A DNA stretch of 64,000 bases from the NCBI GenBank assembly GCA_029706075.1, contig JAINUG010000088.1, forward strand, positions 806,001 to 870,000. The letters run 5' to 3'. A program made the translations under genes and the position numbers. Below, piece by piece: positions 11,501 through 23,179 of the stretch; position 1 is the first letter of the stretch, and the number at the start of each line of letters is the position of its first letter. This DNA comes from Aldrovandia affinis (Eukaryota > Chordata > Actinopteri > Notacanthiformes > Halosauridae). Under the pieces are notes generated by a model. The model worked only from the letters and a program-made list of their open reading frames with translations. It had not been told where the DNA came from and searched no databases.

Positions 11501-14500
11501 TAGATGCAGTTTAAATGATCTGCTGCACTGGTACTGTGTCAGTCCTACAAGGTCAAAATGAGTCATTTTCATTATCAAAGAAGCTCCTGGGCCAGGCTAC
11601 TGTGTTAAGCCATTGCTACGTTGCGCTGTTGCAGTGTTGAGCGGTTCTTGTGTTGAGCTCTTGCTGCCTTTGTCTCTCCCCTTGCTGTGCAGACCAGACC
11701 GTCTGTGTTCTGGATAAGACCAAAGGCTGCAGCCAGTTCTGCAAGCCAGGATATCTCTCCTATGAGTGCTCCTGCGCCCAGGGCTGGAAGCTGCAGGACA
11801 AGCAGAAGGGGAAGGAGAAGTGTATTCCGTTTGGTGGGTCTTTGTGCTGGTATTACAACTCTCACTCGTATAACATAGACAAAGCAACACATGGAGTCTG
11901 CCACCCAGCAGTGAGAGGAACCTTTCTGACCGTGCTACTTCCTGATTTATTTTTACTACTGACCAAGAATGGAACCTAAAGCATAGTTTTGTATTCTCTA
12001 CCCTTCTTTCTCCCTCTTATGTCCTTTTATTTTCTAACCTGTCAAACTTTACATACAGTATGATCTGTATGTGACAATGTGAATCTGTCTCTCTCTCCCT
12101 CTCTTGTTTTTTTTTCTCTCTGTTGCTTTACCTTTTCTTGTCTCTCACTCATTTAACATTTAATCTGCTGTCGCTCTCCTCCTCTCTCTGCACCCCACCC
12201 CCTCCCTCTCTGTCTCTCAGTGCCAGTACCTTGTGGGAAGGTGGAGAGGGTGACACAATGGGACAGTAAGAGGTCCGCCAACATCCACTCAGGATATGAA
12301 GGACTGAGCTGCAGCTCGGGAGAATGTTCCTGGCAGGTACTTTTCTCTCTTCCCCAACTCTCTCCCTCTCTCTACATTTTAGGCATTTAGCAGACTCTTA
12401 TCCAGAGTGACTTATACAGTTTACATTTCTTCACATACAATCCATTTATATAGCTGGATATTTACTGAAATATGTTAAGACCATCCACTGTTCATTGTTA
12501 AGTACCTTGCTCGAGGGCACAATGGCAGAATGCCCCACCTGCAATCTCTGAGTTGCAAGCCTAGTTTCCTAACCATTATACTGTGTCTCCACTGTGTCTC
12601 CATTGTGTTGCTGTGTCTCCACTGTGTCACTGTGCCTCCATTGTGTCACTGCGTCTCCACTGTGCCTCCACTGTGTCTCCATTGTGTCGCTGTGTCTCCA
12701 CTGTGTCTCCACTGTGTCTCCATTGTGTCGCTGTGTCTCCACTGTGTCTCCACTGTGTCACTGTGTCTCCACTGTGTTGCTGTGCCTCCACTGTGTCACT
12801 GTGCCTCCACTGTGTCTCCACTGTGTTGCTGTGTCTCCATTGTGTCACTGTGTCTCCACTGTGTCTCCACTGTGTCACTGTGTCTCCACTGTGTTGCTGT
12901 GTCTCCACTGTGTCTCCATTGTGTCACTGTGCCTCCACTGTGTTGCTGTGCCTCCACTGTGTCTCCACTGTGTCTCCACTGTGTCACTGTGTCTCCACTG
13001 TGTTGCTGTGCCTCCACTGTGTCACTGTGTGTCTCCACTGTGTTGCTGTGCCTCCACTGTGTTGCTGTGTCTCCACTGTGTCTCCATTGTGTCACTGTGC
13101 CTCCACTGTGTCTCCACTGTGTTGCTGTGCCTCCACTGTGCCTCCACTGTGTCTCCACTGTGTCTCCACTGTGTCTCCACTGTGTTGCTGTGCCTCCACT
13201 GTGTCACTGTGTGTCTCCACTGTGTTGCTGTGCCTCCACTGTGTCACTGTGCCTCCACTGTGTCTCCACTGTGTCACTGTGCCTCCACTGTGTCTCCACT
13301 GTGTCGCTGTGCCTCCACTGTGTCTTCACTGTGTTGCTGTGCCTCCACTGTGTCACTGTGCCTCCACTGTGTCACTGTGTCTCCACTGTATCACAGTGTT
13401 GCTCTGTACTCACTGTGTTTCCTGGGCCCAGGTCTTGCTGCGCAGTGAGGAGTCGAGCGGGTTCTGCAGTGGGGTCATTTTGAAGGAGAACATCGTTCTG
13501 ACCACAGCGCAGTGCGCCTCCAAGTACCCCCATTTCCAGGTGGCTGTGGGTGAGTGCCGCCACCACGACATTGTTAAATAACAGCCTTGCACATTCACTG
13601 CATACCTGCACTATGTACACTGCACTCAATCTACCTAATTATAGCTCTGGAGGGTATAAGCTGCTGTGACTATCACCATATGTGTGTTACATGTGTGAAG
13701 AAGAAGTCAAAGAATAACGTGCACACATCCAATCATATGAATAGGTTCAAAATCCAAGTCGGCCTCCCGGGTGGTGTAGTGGTAAGAGTGTCCGACCAGG
13801 ATGTATGTTGCCCACTGCGACCGGGGTTCGATTCCAACGGCCACGCCAATTTGGCTCTGGCCGCGAGTGCCACTAGGAGCCACCTTTTGCTGTTCACTTC
13901 TGGGAGGGGGGAGGGAAGCCGATATGAGCTTGCTGCATGTAAGAGTGGCCCTGTGTGTACCGGAGTTACGGTTCACGGCTTGGCGGGTGCCGGCTCGAAG
14001 GAGGTCATACATCATGCTTGTCACTATGGCAGCGAGGATAGTTGACATGAAAAAAGAGGGTATAGTTGGCTACTAAATTGGGAGGATAATGGGGAAACAG
14101 GAAATGAATGAATAAAAAAAACATTCAAATTGAGGAGAAAAGAATGTAGCAGCATAGTAACAATGTACGTGTACACTGTTGCTCGCGGATTCTCATTTCA
14201 TGATGAATGTCTCTGATTTATGGGATAAGGATTTGACTTGGTATGGCATGGTATGGTATTCTTCGGGTAGACCTGATCCCCATGGTAACCCCCGCCCTTG
14301 TGCTCTCCCCTGTCCCGTGCAGGTAAGAGGAAGACGACGAACGAGGTGGACGAGCAGGTCCTGTATGTGAAGCATGCCACCCTGCACCCCTTGTATGTGC
14401 CAGGACGTCCTGGGAACGACCTGGCAGTGGTGGAGCTGAGGGACCACATCACGCTCAAGACGACCGTGGTGCCAGCTTGCCTGCCTGAGCGGGACTTCGC

Positions 14501-14852
14501 CGAGAGTGTGCTGATGACAGGCGAGCATGACGCGGTCGTCACGGGCTGGAAGGTCGAGCCGAACTCTGGCGACGTGCAGGGTGACCTCACCCTCAACCAC
14601 CTGGCCTACGAGCCCCTGGCACAGTGTACCGCCCGCCTCCCTGGCCAGGTCACCAACAAGATGTTCTGCACCTCCGCCCGCCCCAAAGCCGACTGCGCCT
14701 TCGGCCCCGGCAGCCCCGCCCTCACCCTGTACCGCAACGTCTTCTTCCTCACCGGCATGGTGAGCTGGGCCCCGGGACACAATTGCCAGCAGGGCTACGT
14801 CTTCCAGAAGGTCTCCCGCTTCTTACCCTGGCTGCAGCCGTTCATGGCCTGA
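8515..14852 (+). CDS. proz: Protein Z, vitamin K-dependent plasma glycoprotein (eight coding exons)
   Basis: In mammals the product is a secreted liver protein that serves as cofactor for the serpin ZPI in inhibiting factor Xa on membranes. Coding exons: 8515-8590, 9950-10113, 10811-10835, 11161-11274, 11693-11833, 12221-12336, 13432-13549, 14323-14852. All introns are GT-AG and the phases join to 427 residues (human about 400). Order: signal peptide ~1-20; propeptide ending SRHRR at 42; Gla domain 43-80 (NLERECVEEVCNYEEAREIF); the usual 25-bp hydrophobic exon (DIFWSVYI); EGF1 89-126 with six Cys; EGF2 127-173; a linker without an activation cleavage site; a protease-like domain to 427. The His position is Gln (LTTAQC, 239), Asp is kept (NDLAVVEL, 284) and GDSGG is replaced by GPGSP (~379-383). 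LPERDFAE and KVSRFLPWL match protein Z, which separates it from factors VII and X. The ATG sits in a good context (gccaccaccATG). Confidence 0.9.
8700..9112 (-). repeat. L2-type LINE 3' end in protein Z intron 1
   Basis: The left edge is the L2 tail in reverse (aatgctcttatccagagtga). Further right, the - strand encodes the typical C-terminal end of L2 ORF2, with residues like LAPRCWNKL and HRLKTHL in broken frames. It is 5'-truncated, as usual for LINEs. Confidence 0.65.
9113..9940. other. Remainder of protein Z intron 1
   Basis: The sequence is AT-rich towards the 3' end. Apart from the splice acceptor (ctgtcctcccag, ending 9949) nothing is recognised. Confidence 0.35.
10114..10810. other. 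Protein Z intron 2, pyrimidine-rich
   Basis: The first 200 bp are strongly CT-rich (cctcttctcctccctcg and similar), which opens spurious frames. The acceptor before the 25-bp exon is ttttatcttttcag. Confidence 0.5.
11247..11498 (+). repeat. 36-bp minisatellite spanning the EGF1 exon-intron boundary
   Basis: Seven units start at 11247, 11283, 11319, 11365, 11401, 11437 and 11473. The unit includes ggcttctctggggttcactg and tgagacgggtgagcgg. Unit 3 carries an extra ggcttcactg (46 bp) and unit 7 is partial. The first unit is the last 28 bp of the EGF1 exon plus the start of intron 4, so the array copies the donor: g|gtgag occurs at 11275, 11311, 11357, 11393, 11429 and 11465. Confidence 0.9.
11834..12220. 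other. Protein Z intron 5
   Basis: A CT-rich intron whose second half is mostly ctctctccctc-type sequence up to the acceptor tgtctctcag. The open frame running into it from exon 5 is intron read-through. Confidence 0.5.
12374..12590 (-). repeat. SINE in protein Z intron 6
   Basis: This is the reverse complement of the 5268-5489 family: the tail (ggcatttagcagactcttat) is on the left, then the body (agtaccttgctcgagggcac) and the head (cctaaccattatactgtgtc) on the right. The head runs straight into the minisatellite at 12583. Confidence 0.8.
12583..13413 (+). repeat. Minisatellite of about 0.8 kb in protein Z intron 6
   Basis: It is built from an 11-bp core, ctccactgtgt, with optional 7-8 bp inserts (cactgtgt, tgctgtgc). 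The units contain no stop codon in any frame, so five of six frames show long spurious open frames of up to 332 codons. The array begins at the head of the SINE and ends about 18 bp before the exon 7 acceptor (tgtttcctgggcccag, ending 13431). Confidence 0.95.
13761..14125 (+). repeat. tRNA-derived SINE, cccgggtgg-head type, in protein Z intron 7
   Basis: The head is cctcccgggtggtgtagtgg, the B box ggggttcgattcc, the body includes gggaggggggagggaagccg and the tail agttggctactaaattggga. It shares head type with 61207-61614 and tail with 34485-34865 and 52176-52562. A possible short target duplication (ttcaaa) is imperfect. Confidence 0.75.
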
Positions 14853-15385
14853 GGAGAAGGGCATGGAGCTGGTGAGGAGGGAGGCTGGGGTGATGGGAAG
14901 GGGTTATGGGTGAGGGGCGTGGTTTTTGAAGGGGTGGAGCCAGGGAGGGGGAGGGTTCTTAACCTCAGGATGCTAATTGTTGTGTTTGCGTGTTATTAGC
15001 TACACCTTTAAAACAGGCTTTCACTTTTATTCCACTTTGCTCGGCATTAATGGCATTTTAGCATCTTTCTAACTGTCCTCCCACTGTTTCACTATGCAAA
15101 AGAGATGGCATGGCATGTTAACAGGTTTGAGCAACCATTTTCCCCACACGGTGGAGCTCTCTCATCAAAATATTGCAATAACCTCACGTTGAGTAACAGC
15201 TAGAAAAATGAGTAATAGAACAGTGTGCTTTTTTTATTATTGTGTATTGGATTTGTGTTTTTTGCAGGCGTGTGTATGCCTGACTGCTTTCAAAATCTTG
15301 TTTCTTCAGTTTTTAGCCTGCTATTAAGCCTAATATGTTAGACCTGATATATTTCATGATTCAATAAACTGAATAATGTGTACCT
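14853..15385 (+). other. Protein Z 3' untranslated region with polyA signal
   Basis: A canonical AATAAA lies at 15363-15368 (gattcaataaactgaa), 0.51 kb after the stop, followed by a GT-rich stretch (gtgtacctg, gcgttggtgttc). The transcript probably ends near 15385. Confidence 0.65.
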
Positions 15386-15619
15386 GATTAAGAGGACTCA
15401 TGCGTTGGTGTTCAATGCATTACCAGGTGTGTAATTTATTCCTCTCTGTTTGACTTGGTAAGTTGGCTCTACCACCACACAGTCCTCTGAGAGTGTTGGA
15501 GATAGCCATGCATATCTGGAGGCTACTGTGAGGATTTAGGGTTTTTTTCAAGGAGGGGGGATGGTAAGAAGGTAATGTTCTCCCAAGGCCATTTTCTCAG
15601 TTTTTGCTAAATAATACAC

Positions 15620-17250
15620 AACAAACACACACACTCACACATGCACACATGCTCACACATACACTCACACATGCGCACACACATGCACATGCACAGACAC
15701 TCACACAAGCACACATACACAAACATGCATGTTCACAGATGCCCTGTCTTTATTAGCGCTATTATTTTACTGTATTTTTTGTCCATGTTACTGCCATTTC
15801 TATATGGTCTCACATCCTCCCTGCACAGTCGGGGGGAGCGCTTGGGTCAGAGAGGAGGAGAGACTGAGAGAGATGAGAGAAAATGCAGGAAAACAAAAAC
15901 CTACCCTGTCACTTTTTTGATCGGGCACCTGAAAGGGACGCCCAAGTTCTTGGGCCCTCGCAGCCTGTTGCCATGGTACTCTCCCAGGAGACTGCTCCTT
16001 GCTCCCGAAAATCCATTTGCTTTTTTTTTTTTTTTTTTCTGAAGGAGATTAATCCCCCCCACCCACCCGGTTTCCTTCCTGTGCCTGGCTCTGTCTCCCT
16101 GCCTCCAAGCCTTGCCACCTCAATTTGCTCCCCCAGGCCAGGAACAAGGGCAGATATGGTGGAGGAGAGGAGGGGGACAGGGGGAGTGACAAGATGGAGA
16201 GGGAGGGAGAAAATGAGGGAGTAAGACTAAGAGAAAGAAGGCTAGAGAAGACGGAAGGAGAGAGAAAGGGGAAAGGGTGTGATGAGTCAAACCATGATGA
16301 ACCAGGGGTATGATAAATGATCTTTGGCATGGATAGATGGTGTGAATAAAGGAGGATAAATGGGAGGTATAGTGGTCACAACTGCAGCATGTGTAGAGGC
16401 TCCCACAGCTCCCACAGAGGCTCCATGAAACTGGGGCATAACGCCTGGGGCATAAAGTATTTTTCTGTGTATGCATGTGTGCCTGTGTTTGTGTGAGTGT
16501 GTATCCCAAGTGCATTTGTGCCGGCATGTGTTTGCATGCCTGCATATGTGTGTGTGTGTGTGTGTGTCCCACATGCAGTCTTTGTTTCTGTATGCGTATG
16601 TGTGTTTGTTGCAAGTACATGCATACGTGTGCATGCCTGCATACATGTGTGTGTGTCTGCTCAAATCTTTGTCTTTGTGTGCAAATATGCTTGGGTTTAT
16701 GTGAGTGTGTGTCCTGACTGCATATGTGCATGCTTGCATATGTGTATGTTTGTGTCTGAGTCTTTGGGTTTGTAGGTATGCCTGTGTTGAGTGTGAGTGT
16801 CCCAGTGACTGCGTTTTTGTGCGCATATATGTGAGTGTGTTTGTCTCTGACCATGACACACAAGAAGAGGGGCATGACCTCTGAGCAGAGGGGAAGCTGA
16901 GGCTCCTGTAAGCCTGCAGCCCTCCATCGCCATCCCCTCTCAGTGGCCCTCCGGATGGGGGCCTCCCTGTGTGTGCTGTGCAACTCAGGCCTAATGAGGC
17001 TGTCCCCATTCAGCCAGGCTGCAGCACCTGCAGTGCCTCTGCTCCTATTACCCATCGGGGGTGTGCAGTCATCCTCTGTCCACTCCAATGGGCATGCACT
17101 TACATATGGCAGCCTCACACCAAATCAGGGATAATCTCCTTACCGCATATACCATCGAGTGGCTCCATGCAGAGATCGGCCATAAATCGGCATCCTGTGT
17201 GAGTGTGTGTGTGTGTGTGTGTGTGCAGAAATGCATGCAGTATGTGTTTG
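15620..17250. repeat. CA/TG-rich satellite tracts
   Basis: Imperfect CA repeats lie at 15620-15730. A poly-T run is at 16020-16040. A long TG-rich array (16455-16860) has loose units such as tgtgtgcatgcctgcata. A short (TG)n is at 17198-17224. The long - strand open frames over 16120-17118 are His/Thr-rich translations of these repeats. Confidence 0.75.
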
Positions 17251-18900
17251 TGAATGTGTGTGTGCATGTTTTTGCTATAATGTTTTGTAATCCCCAACCT
17301 CTTTGTTCCAATATCCAGCAGCCCCCCACCCAAATCCCTGCCACCCCAGTCCCTGCTCCCATCTTCCCACCCCTTCCCACCCCCTCCCTACTCTCTGTGC
17401 CTGTGGCCCGTGCCAGGCTTGTGGCTCTGTGGGTTTAAAACTCTTTCTATATGATTACAAACAATGCCATATACTGTATATGAACAATATGTTTATCAAT
17501 ATGCAAGATAACACACTCACACACGTGCACACATACAGGCCTGTACAATTCTATATTATTACATACAATGCCATATATATGAACCATATGTTTATCAATA
17601 TGCAAGATACACACACACACACAGGCTTGTACCATCAAGTAAGATGAAATGCAATGCCATACACGTGTACAATATGTTTATCAACATGCAACATTACCCA
17701 CAATGCCATGCAGGTTGCCAGGTGAAAAGAAACACGCAACAGCAGCAGATTGTTCTGCGATATCTGGCTTTTGTTTATTTCAGATCATGAATTACTTAAC
17801 TGGCTTGTTTGTTGGCCCTCGTTAAAGGGCGTTCACTGCATGGTAAGCAATCAATCACCAACCCACAACAGAGACTGCTGTGAGCAGGGGGCAGGGAGCC
17901 CCAGTTTCGCAGGGTACAAAAACAGACTATGATCCCCTTGGCTGGCTTCAAGACACTGTGTCACCTGATCTCCTCCAACAGCACCACTAGGCTGAGGCGG
18001 AAAATCCCCCTCATGACCTTTGCACCCCCTAATCCGCAAGAGTTGTGACATTTTCAAAGCCACAGAGCAGAGCTGTGAAAACAAAGCAGTAAGATAGGGT
18101 GGAGAATTGAACACGCAGGAGAGGTCAGCCTTGGGGGGCATGTGCTCCAGTACTCAAGGGAGAAGTTGCCCCTAAGCACTGACACAGGATGAGCTAACTC
18201 TACCACAATCCTAACCTCAACCATTAGGAAAGGAAATGCAAAACTGACCAACGCTCACAGACAAGTTCCACCTACCTGCTCCAGTGCCCGCTGCTCTGTG
18301 AGAGAGGCCTCATTGGTAAACTGAGCAAAATCTGTCATCACCTCTCAGACGTCACAACCGTCTCCTCCCATTGGGCGAGAGCCTGGATGATGTGTGGGGT
18401 TTACATCGCTGTGGTGATCATGGCCCAAGATCAGGCAGAACAGATGAGGTTGTGTATATATAGTGGGTGGTTAATTACAGAAATAAAGTCAGCAGTTACT
18501 TCCAGGCGAAGGAATCCCCAGCGCCCAGCTGACAGATATGCATGTGCCTGGGCACCTGTGGGTAACACATTTTTAATAAAAATATGATTACTCTTAACGC
18601 AGTATGTCTTGTAACAGTAACAGTTAAAATGGATAAATAAATCATGGGTATAAAAAAGACTAATAGATAGAAATCTATTCATCAGTGCAATTCAACATGG
18701 CAGCACCCTGCTGCTAGATTCACAGCCAACTGCTACCAAACTAAAATATAGATAAAACGGAATAAAACGTTTTCCCCCCACAAAGACGACCTGGAGGATT
18801 TAGAAAAATACACCGACGAGCATTACAACGAACTGTGAATAATGACAACTCCAAATTCGAAACGCTTCCTCAACTCATCCACCAACACAGAAGACCTGAC
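17251..18900. other. Intergenic stretch with short local duplication
   Basis: Two copies of a ~100-bp segment containing accatatgtttatcaatatg (17480-17520 and 17580-17620, plus a weaker third at 17670) form a short direct repeat ending in CA tracts. Beyond that nothing is recognised up to the L1-type LINE. Confidence 0.4.
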
Positions 18901-19315
18901 TACCGACAATACAGAGGTTAGCAAAAATCACCCTGTGCTAACCCACTATGTGCCCTAACTTAAATCCTGTTCTCATTTGTTTGTTTCTCTGTAATGTCTA
19001 TGTGTTTCAATGTTTTGTGTGCCCATTCATGTATCTATGTACTGACTATGTCTGCCCTATCTGGCTATCACAGTGTTTTGTGTGTCCATGTCTTGTATGT
19101 CCACCTAAGTTGTTTCACACTGATTTAATTGCCTATATGTCTGTGCCTATGTATCCAGGCATCCATGTTGTTTTGGGGGAATTGTCAAATAACACTGAGA
19201 GGGAAATTGAATGTTTATTTATTGGAAATATTAAGGTGAAATCACACAATCTAAATACACACATATTAGCACATACAACACATAGATCATTAACTAACTC
19301 CACACAAATACTCTC

Positions 19316-21200
19316 AATGAAATTTGTAAGTTGGAACATCTGTGGTACTGGTTCACAGGCAAAGAAAACAAAAATGTTAAATCACCTAATTAAGTTAAAG
19401 GCTGACATATGTCTATTACAAGAAACCCACTTATCAGAATCGGTACATCAGAAATTAAAAACTTCACAACTTAATCAAGTATATTCAGCAACCTACAATT
19501 CAAAGAAAAGAGGCATCTCAATTTTGATACACAAAAGAATACCACTAATCCACAAAAATACCATTGCTGACCCTGAAGGGCCGTACATTATTATCAACGC
19601 CTCCATCAATAACAATAACATTACCATTGCAAGCATATACGGCCCCAATAATGATGATCCCTCCTTCCACACATTTTTCTCATCATTAACTGATCTCACA
19701 AATTCAACAATCATTGGAGGTGACTTTAATACAGTCATCAATTCAGCTCTAGACAGGTCAAGCATATCAGGTAATTCCAGAAATTGGCACTCTACAGAAA
19801 CACTCAAACAATATATGAGTGATTTTGGTCTTGGTGATAGTTGGTGACTGAAAAACGTATCAACAATGGAATACTCATATTTCTCACCTGTTAACCAATC
19901 ATTCTCTCGCATTGACTTATTTCTTACCAGTAATTCAATTATATCTGATATATCTGATATCATAATTCACCCCATCATAATCAGTGATCATGCCCCTGTC
20001 TCCTTTCATTTAAATACTAAACATTTCCCCCCTACGCACCTGCACTTCCCGGTCACGTCTCCTGTCGGTTCTGGCTCCACGATGGTGGAATGACCTTCCT
20101 GTGGAAGTCAGAACAGCTGAGACCCTGGCCACCTTCAAGCGACGACTGAAGACTCACCTCTTCAGGGTGCACCTCTCCCCGTAGTCCGTTTTTTTGTTAA
20201 CTTAGGGACATAGTTGCTCAGTATTACACATGTCTGCTTGTTTATGTATTGTATTAGGCTTAGGCATTATTTTCTGCATTGATTGCTTTATTGCTGACCC
20301 AACCCTATGCTCCAGCTACTGCCCCCTTTCACTCATCAACACAGACATAAAAATTATCAGCAAAGCACTAGCTACCAGAATGGAAGCCGTAAACCCATTC
20401 CTAATCCATTCAATCTAATGAACATACAAAACAAAACAATATGAAAACAATAATTGCATCATTGGATGCAGAAAAGGCATTTGATAGGGTAAACTGGAAA
20501 TATTTATTTGCAACATTACACAAATTTGGTTTCGGAGAATCGTTTATTAATTGGATATGGGTACTATACAACTCACCTATGGCTACAGTCACTACTAATG
20601 GTTTAACATCACAGAGCTTCACTTTGCACAGGGGAACCAGGCAAGGATGCCCACTATCTCCAGCACTGTTCGCCCTATTTATTGAACCTATCGCTGCAGC
20701 AATACGTCAAAACAACAACATCATGGGAATCCAAACCCCCAACACAAATCACAAGATCAGCTCTACCTACAAAACCCATCAAACTCACTACAAGAAGCCA
20801 TTAAACTCATAAATACATAAATCCACAGTTCTGCCATTATGTGGAGATATCTGGAATCCCCCAAAACCACCCCTCCCTTTCGCCACTAGTAACATGAGGT
20901 ATCTGGGTATTAACATTTCCGCCAAGCTGTCAGAGCTGTTCCACCTCAATTTCAACCTATTCATAAAAACAATCGAAGATGACCTAAACCGCTGGATGAA
21001 TCTACCTTTCTCTATTATTGGCAGAATAGCAACCGTTAAAATGGTAATTCTACCCATCATTATCAATACAAGGAGGTCTAGAAGCACCACATTTCCACCA
21101 CTACTATCTAGCAAACCTGCTTCACTACATCAGAAATTGGATACACCCTAACCAACAGAACAACCCATGGGTAGAAATAGAACAATCAGAGTGTAAGTAC
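19316..21200 (+). mobile_element. L1/Tx1-type LINE, internally deleted
   Basis: Recognisable pieces in order are the apurinic endonuclease (MKFVSWNICGTGSQAKKT and ICLLQETHL, from 19319), an endonuclease end with ISDHAPVSFH near 19990, RT start (INTDIKIISKALATR, 20330), RT core (SLDAEKAFDRVNW and GTRQGCPLSPALFALF, 20452-20690) and the later RT region (MRYLGINISAKLS, from 20894). The stretch between endonuclease and RT is mostly lost and replaced by an L2 fragment. The YADD active-site block is absent and several frames are used, so the copy is dead. Confidence 0.8.
20040..20300 (+). repeat. L2-type LINE fragment within the L1-type LINE
   Basis: The segment encodes the end of an L2-like ORF2 (residues similar to APRWWNDLP and ATFKRRLKTHLF, ending near 20182) and some 3' sequence. 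L1-type RT sequence resumes near 20305. Confidence 0.6.
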
Positions 21201-21267
21201 ATTTCAATCACAGATTAGCAATTTCTCAGTACAGCCATAAAACACCATAACTGTTTTACTTACTTAC

Positions 21268-22395
21268 TTAATCCTCTTCGTTCCTTGAGGAACATAAGGC
21301 TGCGACGATCTGCTTCCATCTGGTCCTATCCTGTGCAGCATGTTGTGCCTCACCCCAGGTTAGGTTTGCCGTTTTCAGTTCCGAGGTCACAGTTCTCTGC
21401 CAGGTTGTTTTTGGCCTCCCTTGCTTCCTCTTTCCAGGTGGAGTCCATCTCAAGGCTACTTTAGGGATACAGTTCTGGTCCATTCTGAGGACATGTCCTA
21501 GCCATTGGAGTCGGCGTTGTTTGATCTCCAACACCACATTGCGGCAGTTTGTGTTTTTGTACAGGTCCTCATTTGAGATCCTTTCTGACCAGAATATTCG
21601 ACATATCCTCCGGAGACATCCATTGTGGAATGCACTGATCTTCTGCATGTCACTCTCGACGACTCGCCAGCATTCTGAGCCGTACAGCAGAACTGACTTA
21701 ACATTGCTGTTATACAGTCGGATCTTGGTTCTTAGGTTGTACTGCTTTGACTTCCAGATGGTATGAAGCATTGCGAATGCACTGCGGGCTTTCCCAAGCC
21801 TTATGCTGATGTCTTTACTGCATGCATTGTCCTTACTGAGTAGACTTCCCAGATATGTAAACTCTTCGACATAATCGAGAGAGTTGCCATCCACGGTGAT
21901 GTGGTGTTGAATTTATGTACATCACTTGGGTTTTAGAGATGTTTATGTTCAAACCCATCTGTTTGGCAAATCTGTTTTCTCTTGCAGATGAGTGTGATTT
22001 GTGGAGAGGATGGCTAGGTCATCAGCATCTTCCAGCTGGGTGAAGAGAGTCCACTGGATGCCTCTAGGTTTGTCTGAGGTGGTTTTTCGCATGGACCAGT
22101 CGATGGCAATCAGGAAGAGAATGGGAGAGATGATACATCCCTGGCGTACGCCAGATTTCACAGGGAACCAGTCAGTGAGGTTGCCGTTTGTGATCAGACT
22201 ACACTCAAATCGGTGGTAAAACATCTTTATCAGTGCAATTATCTTTGGAGGGACTCCATAGGATTGCACGATCTTCCACAGAGTGTCACGGTGTAAGCTG
22301 TCAAAAGCTTTCTGGAAGTTGATGAAATTGATGTATAGTGGGTAGTTCCACTCCAGGCATTGTTCAACTGTTTTAGGAACACTGTAATCTCAACG
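21268..22395 (-). mobile_element. Second LINE, C-terminal RT part, on the - strand
   Basis: The longest frame (21894-21268) reads EEFTYLGSLLSKDNACS, LYGSECWRV and KRKQGRPKTTWQRTV and ends SRNEED: a LINE reverse transcriptase thumb and C-terminus. Upstream on the same strand, 22269-21949 carries GVRQGCIISPILFL, and 22395-22270 carries more RT sequence in other frames. The clade is uncertain (RTE-X or a related group). The BEL/Pao element at 22401 cuts its 5' side. At least two frame changes are present. Confidence 0.7.
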
Positions 22396-22400
22396 ACTCT
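22396..22400 (+). repeat. 5-bp target duplication (actct), left copy
   Basis: The same actct lies at 31526-31530, immediately after the 3' LTR. Five-base duplications are usual for BEL/Pao integrases. Confidence 0.85.
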
Positions 22401-23167
22401 TGTTCTGAAGACCATATGGCAGGAAAGGTTTGGGGGCCCAGCCACAAGGGGGCGCTGCCGTAGGCTTGGCCAATTAAAGTCCTACCAGTTTAGGAGCAGC
22501 AGGACACAGCATTTTCCTAGTTTGTTAAACTTGCCACTCCATCGTACAGTAATCCACTGCTTGCATTCCCGTCCAGAGAAACGTAAAACGCGATGTTTAC
22601 TTACTGGATACATTGTGTTAAATACGTTCCCATGTCCCGGTTATTATTTTGTAATTACAGCGCGCACGTGGAATATTGAAATGCGTGATTTATCTCCGCG
22701 AATTGTACCGAACGGTCACTTTATGTTTGTTTATACTGGTAATAGTTTCTTAGCATTGTAATCGTGTATATAATGTTGCCATATATATATCAACCGGATT
22801 ATTATGTACGTTCTAGCGAATTCCTACATAATTAGCCCACTGACGGGGATATTGTTTGTTGGTATCTTGTGTGTTACCGCTGAGCTGTAAGTTAGATGCA
22901 GTGAGCTGTAGTTATTATTATATTATTATTATCTGTTATGAGTGAACTGTTAATTAATGGTTACCTTGCCTTGCTTAATTTGCAGAACCACACACACACA
23001 CACCCGCACAAGTTCTATTGCATTAAAGGGCAATAAGTGGATGATCTGTCTTGGAGTCATTATTTACAGCAAGCCTTGGGGGAACATAAAGAGGGCATTC
23101 TGATAGATGCCCACTCCGTGATTATAACTGAGTGTAGCCAGTTAGCAAATTTTGAGCCTCCGCAACA
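22401..23167 (+). repeat. BEL/Pao 5' LTR
   Basis: It begins TGTTCTGAAGACCATATGG and ends CTCCGCAACA, and carries a short (CA)n near 22990. It is nearly identical to the 3' LTR. Confidence 0.92.
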
Positions 23168-23179
23168 AATGGTCCTTCG

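Noticed and set aside
11155-11514. Extended EGF-repeat protein encoded by the 36-bp array
   Set aside because: The array crosses the exon boundary and changes frame at its longer third unit; units carry one Cys each and do not form EGF domains.
12530-13581. Open frames of 284-332 codons over 12.5-13.6 kb on the + strand and several on the - strand
   Set aside because: They are translations of an 11-bp-core minisatellite without stops in any frame; the region is protein Z intron 6.
16120-17118. Open frames of 240-332 codons on the - strand at 16.1-17.1 kb
   Set aside because: Most of the sequence is His/Thr/Cys-rich translation of CA/TG tracts; there is no domain and no splice-consistent structure.
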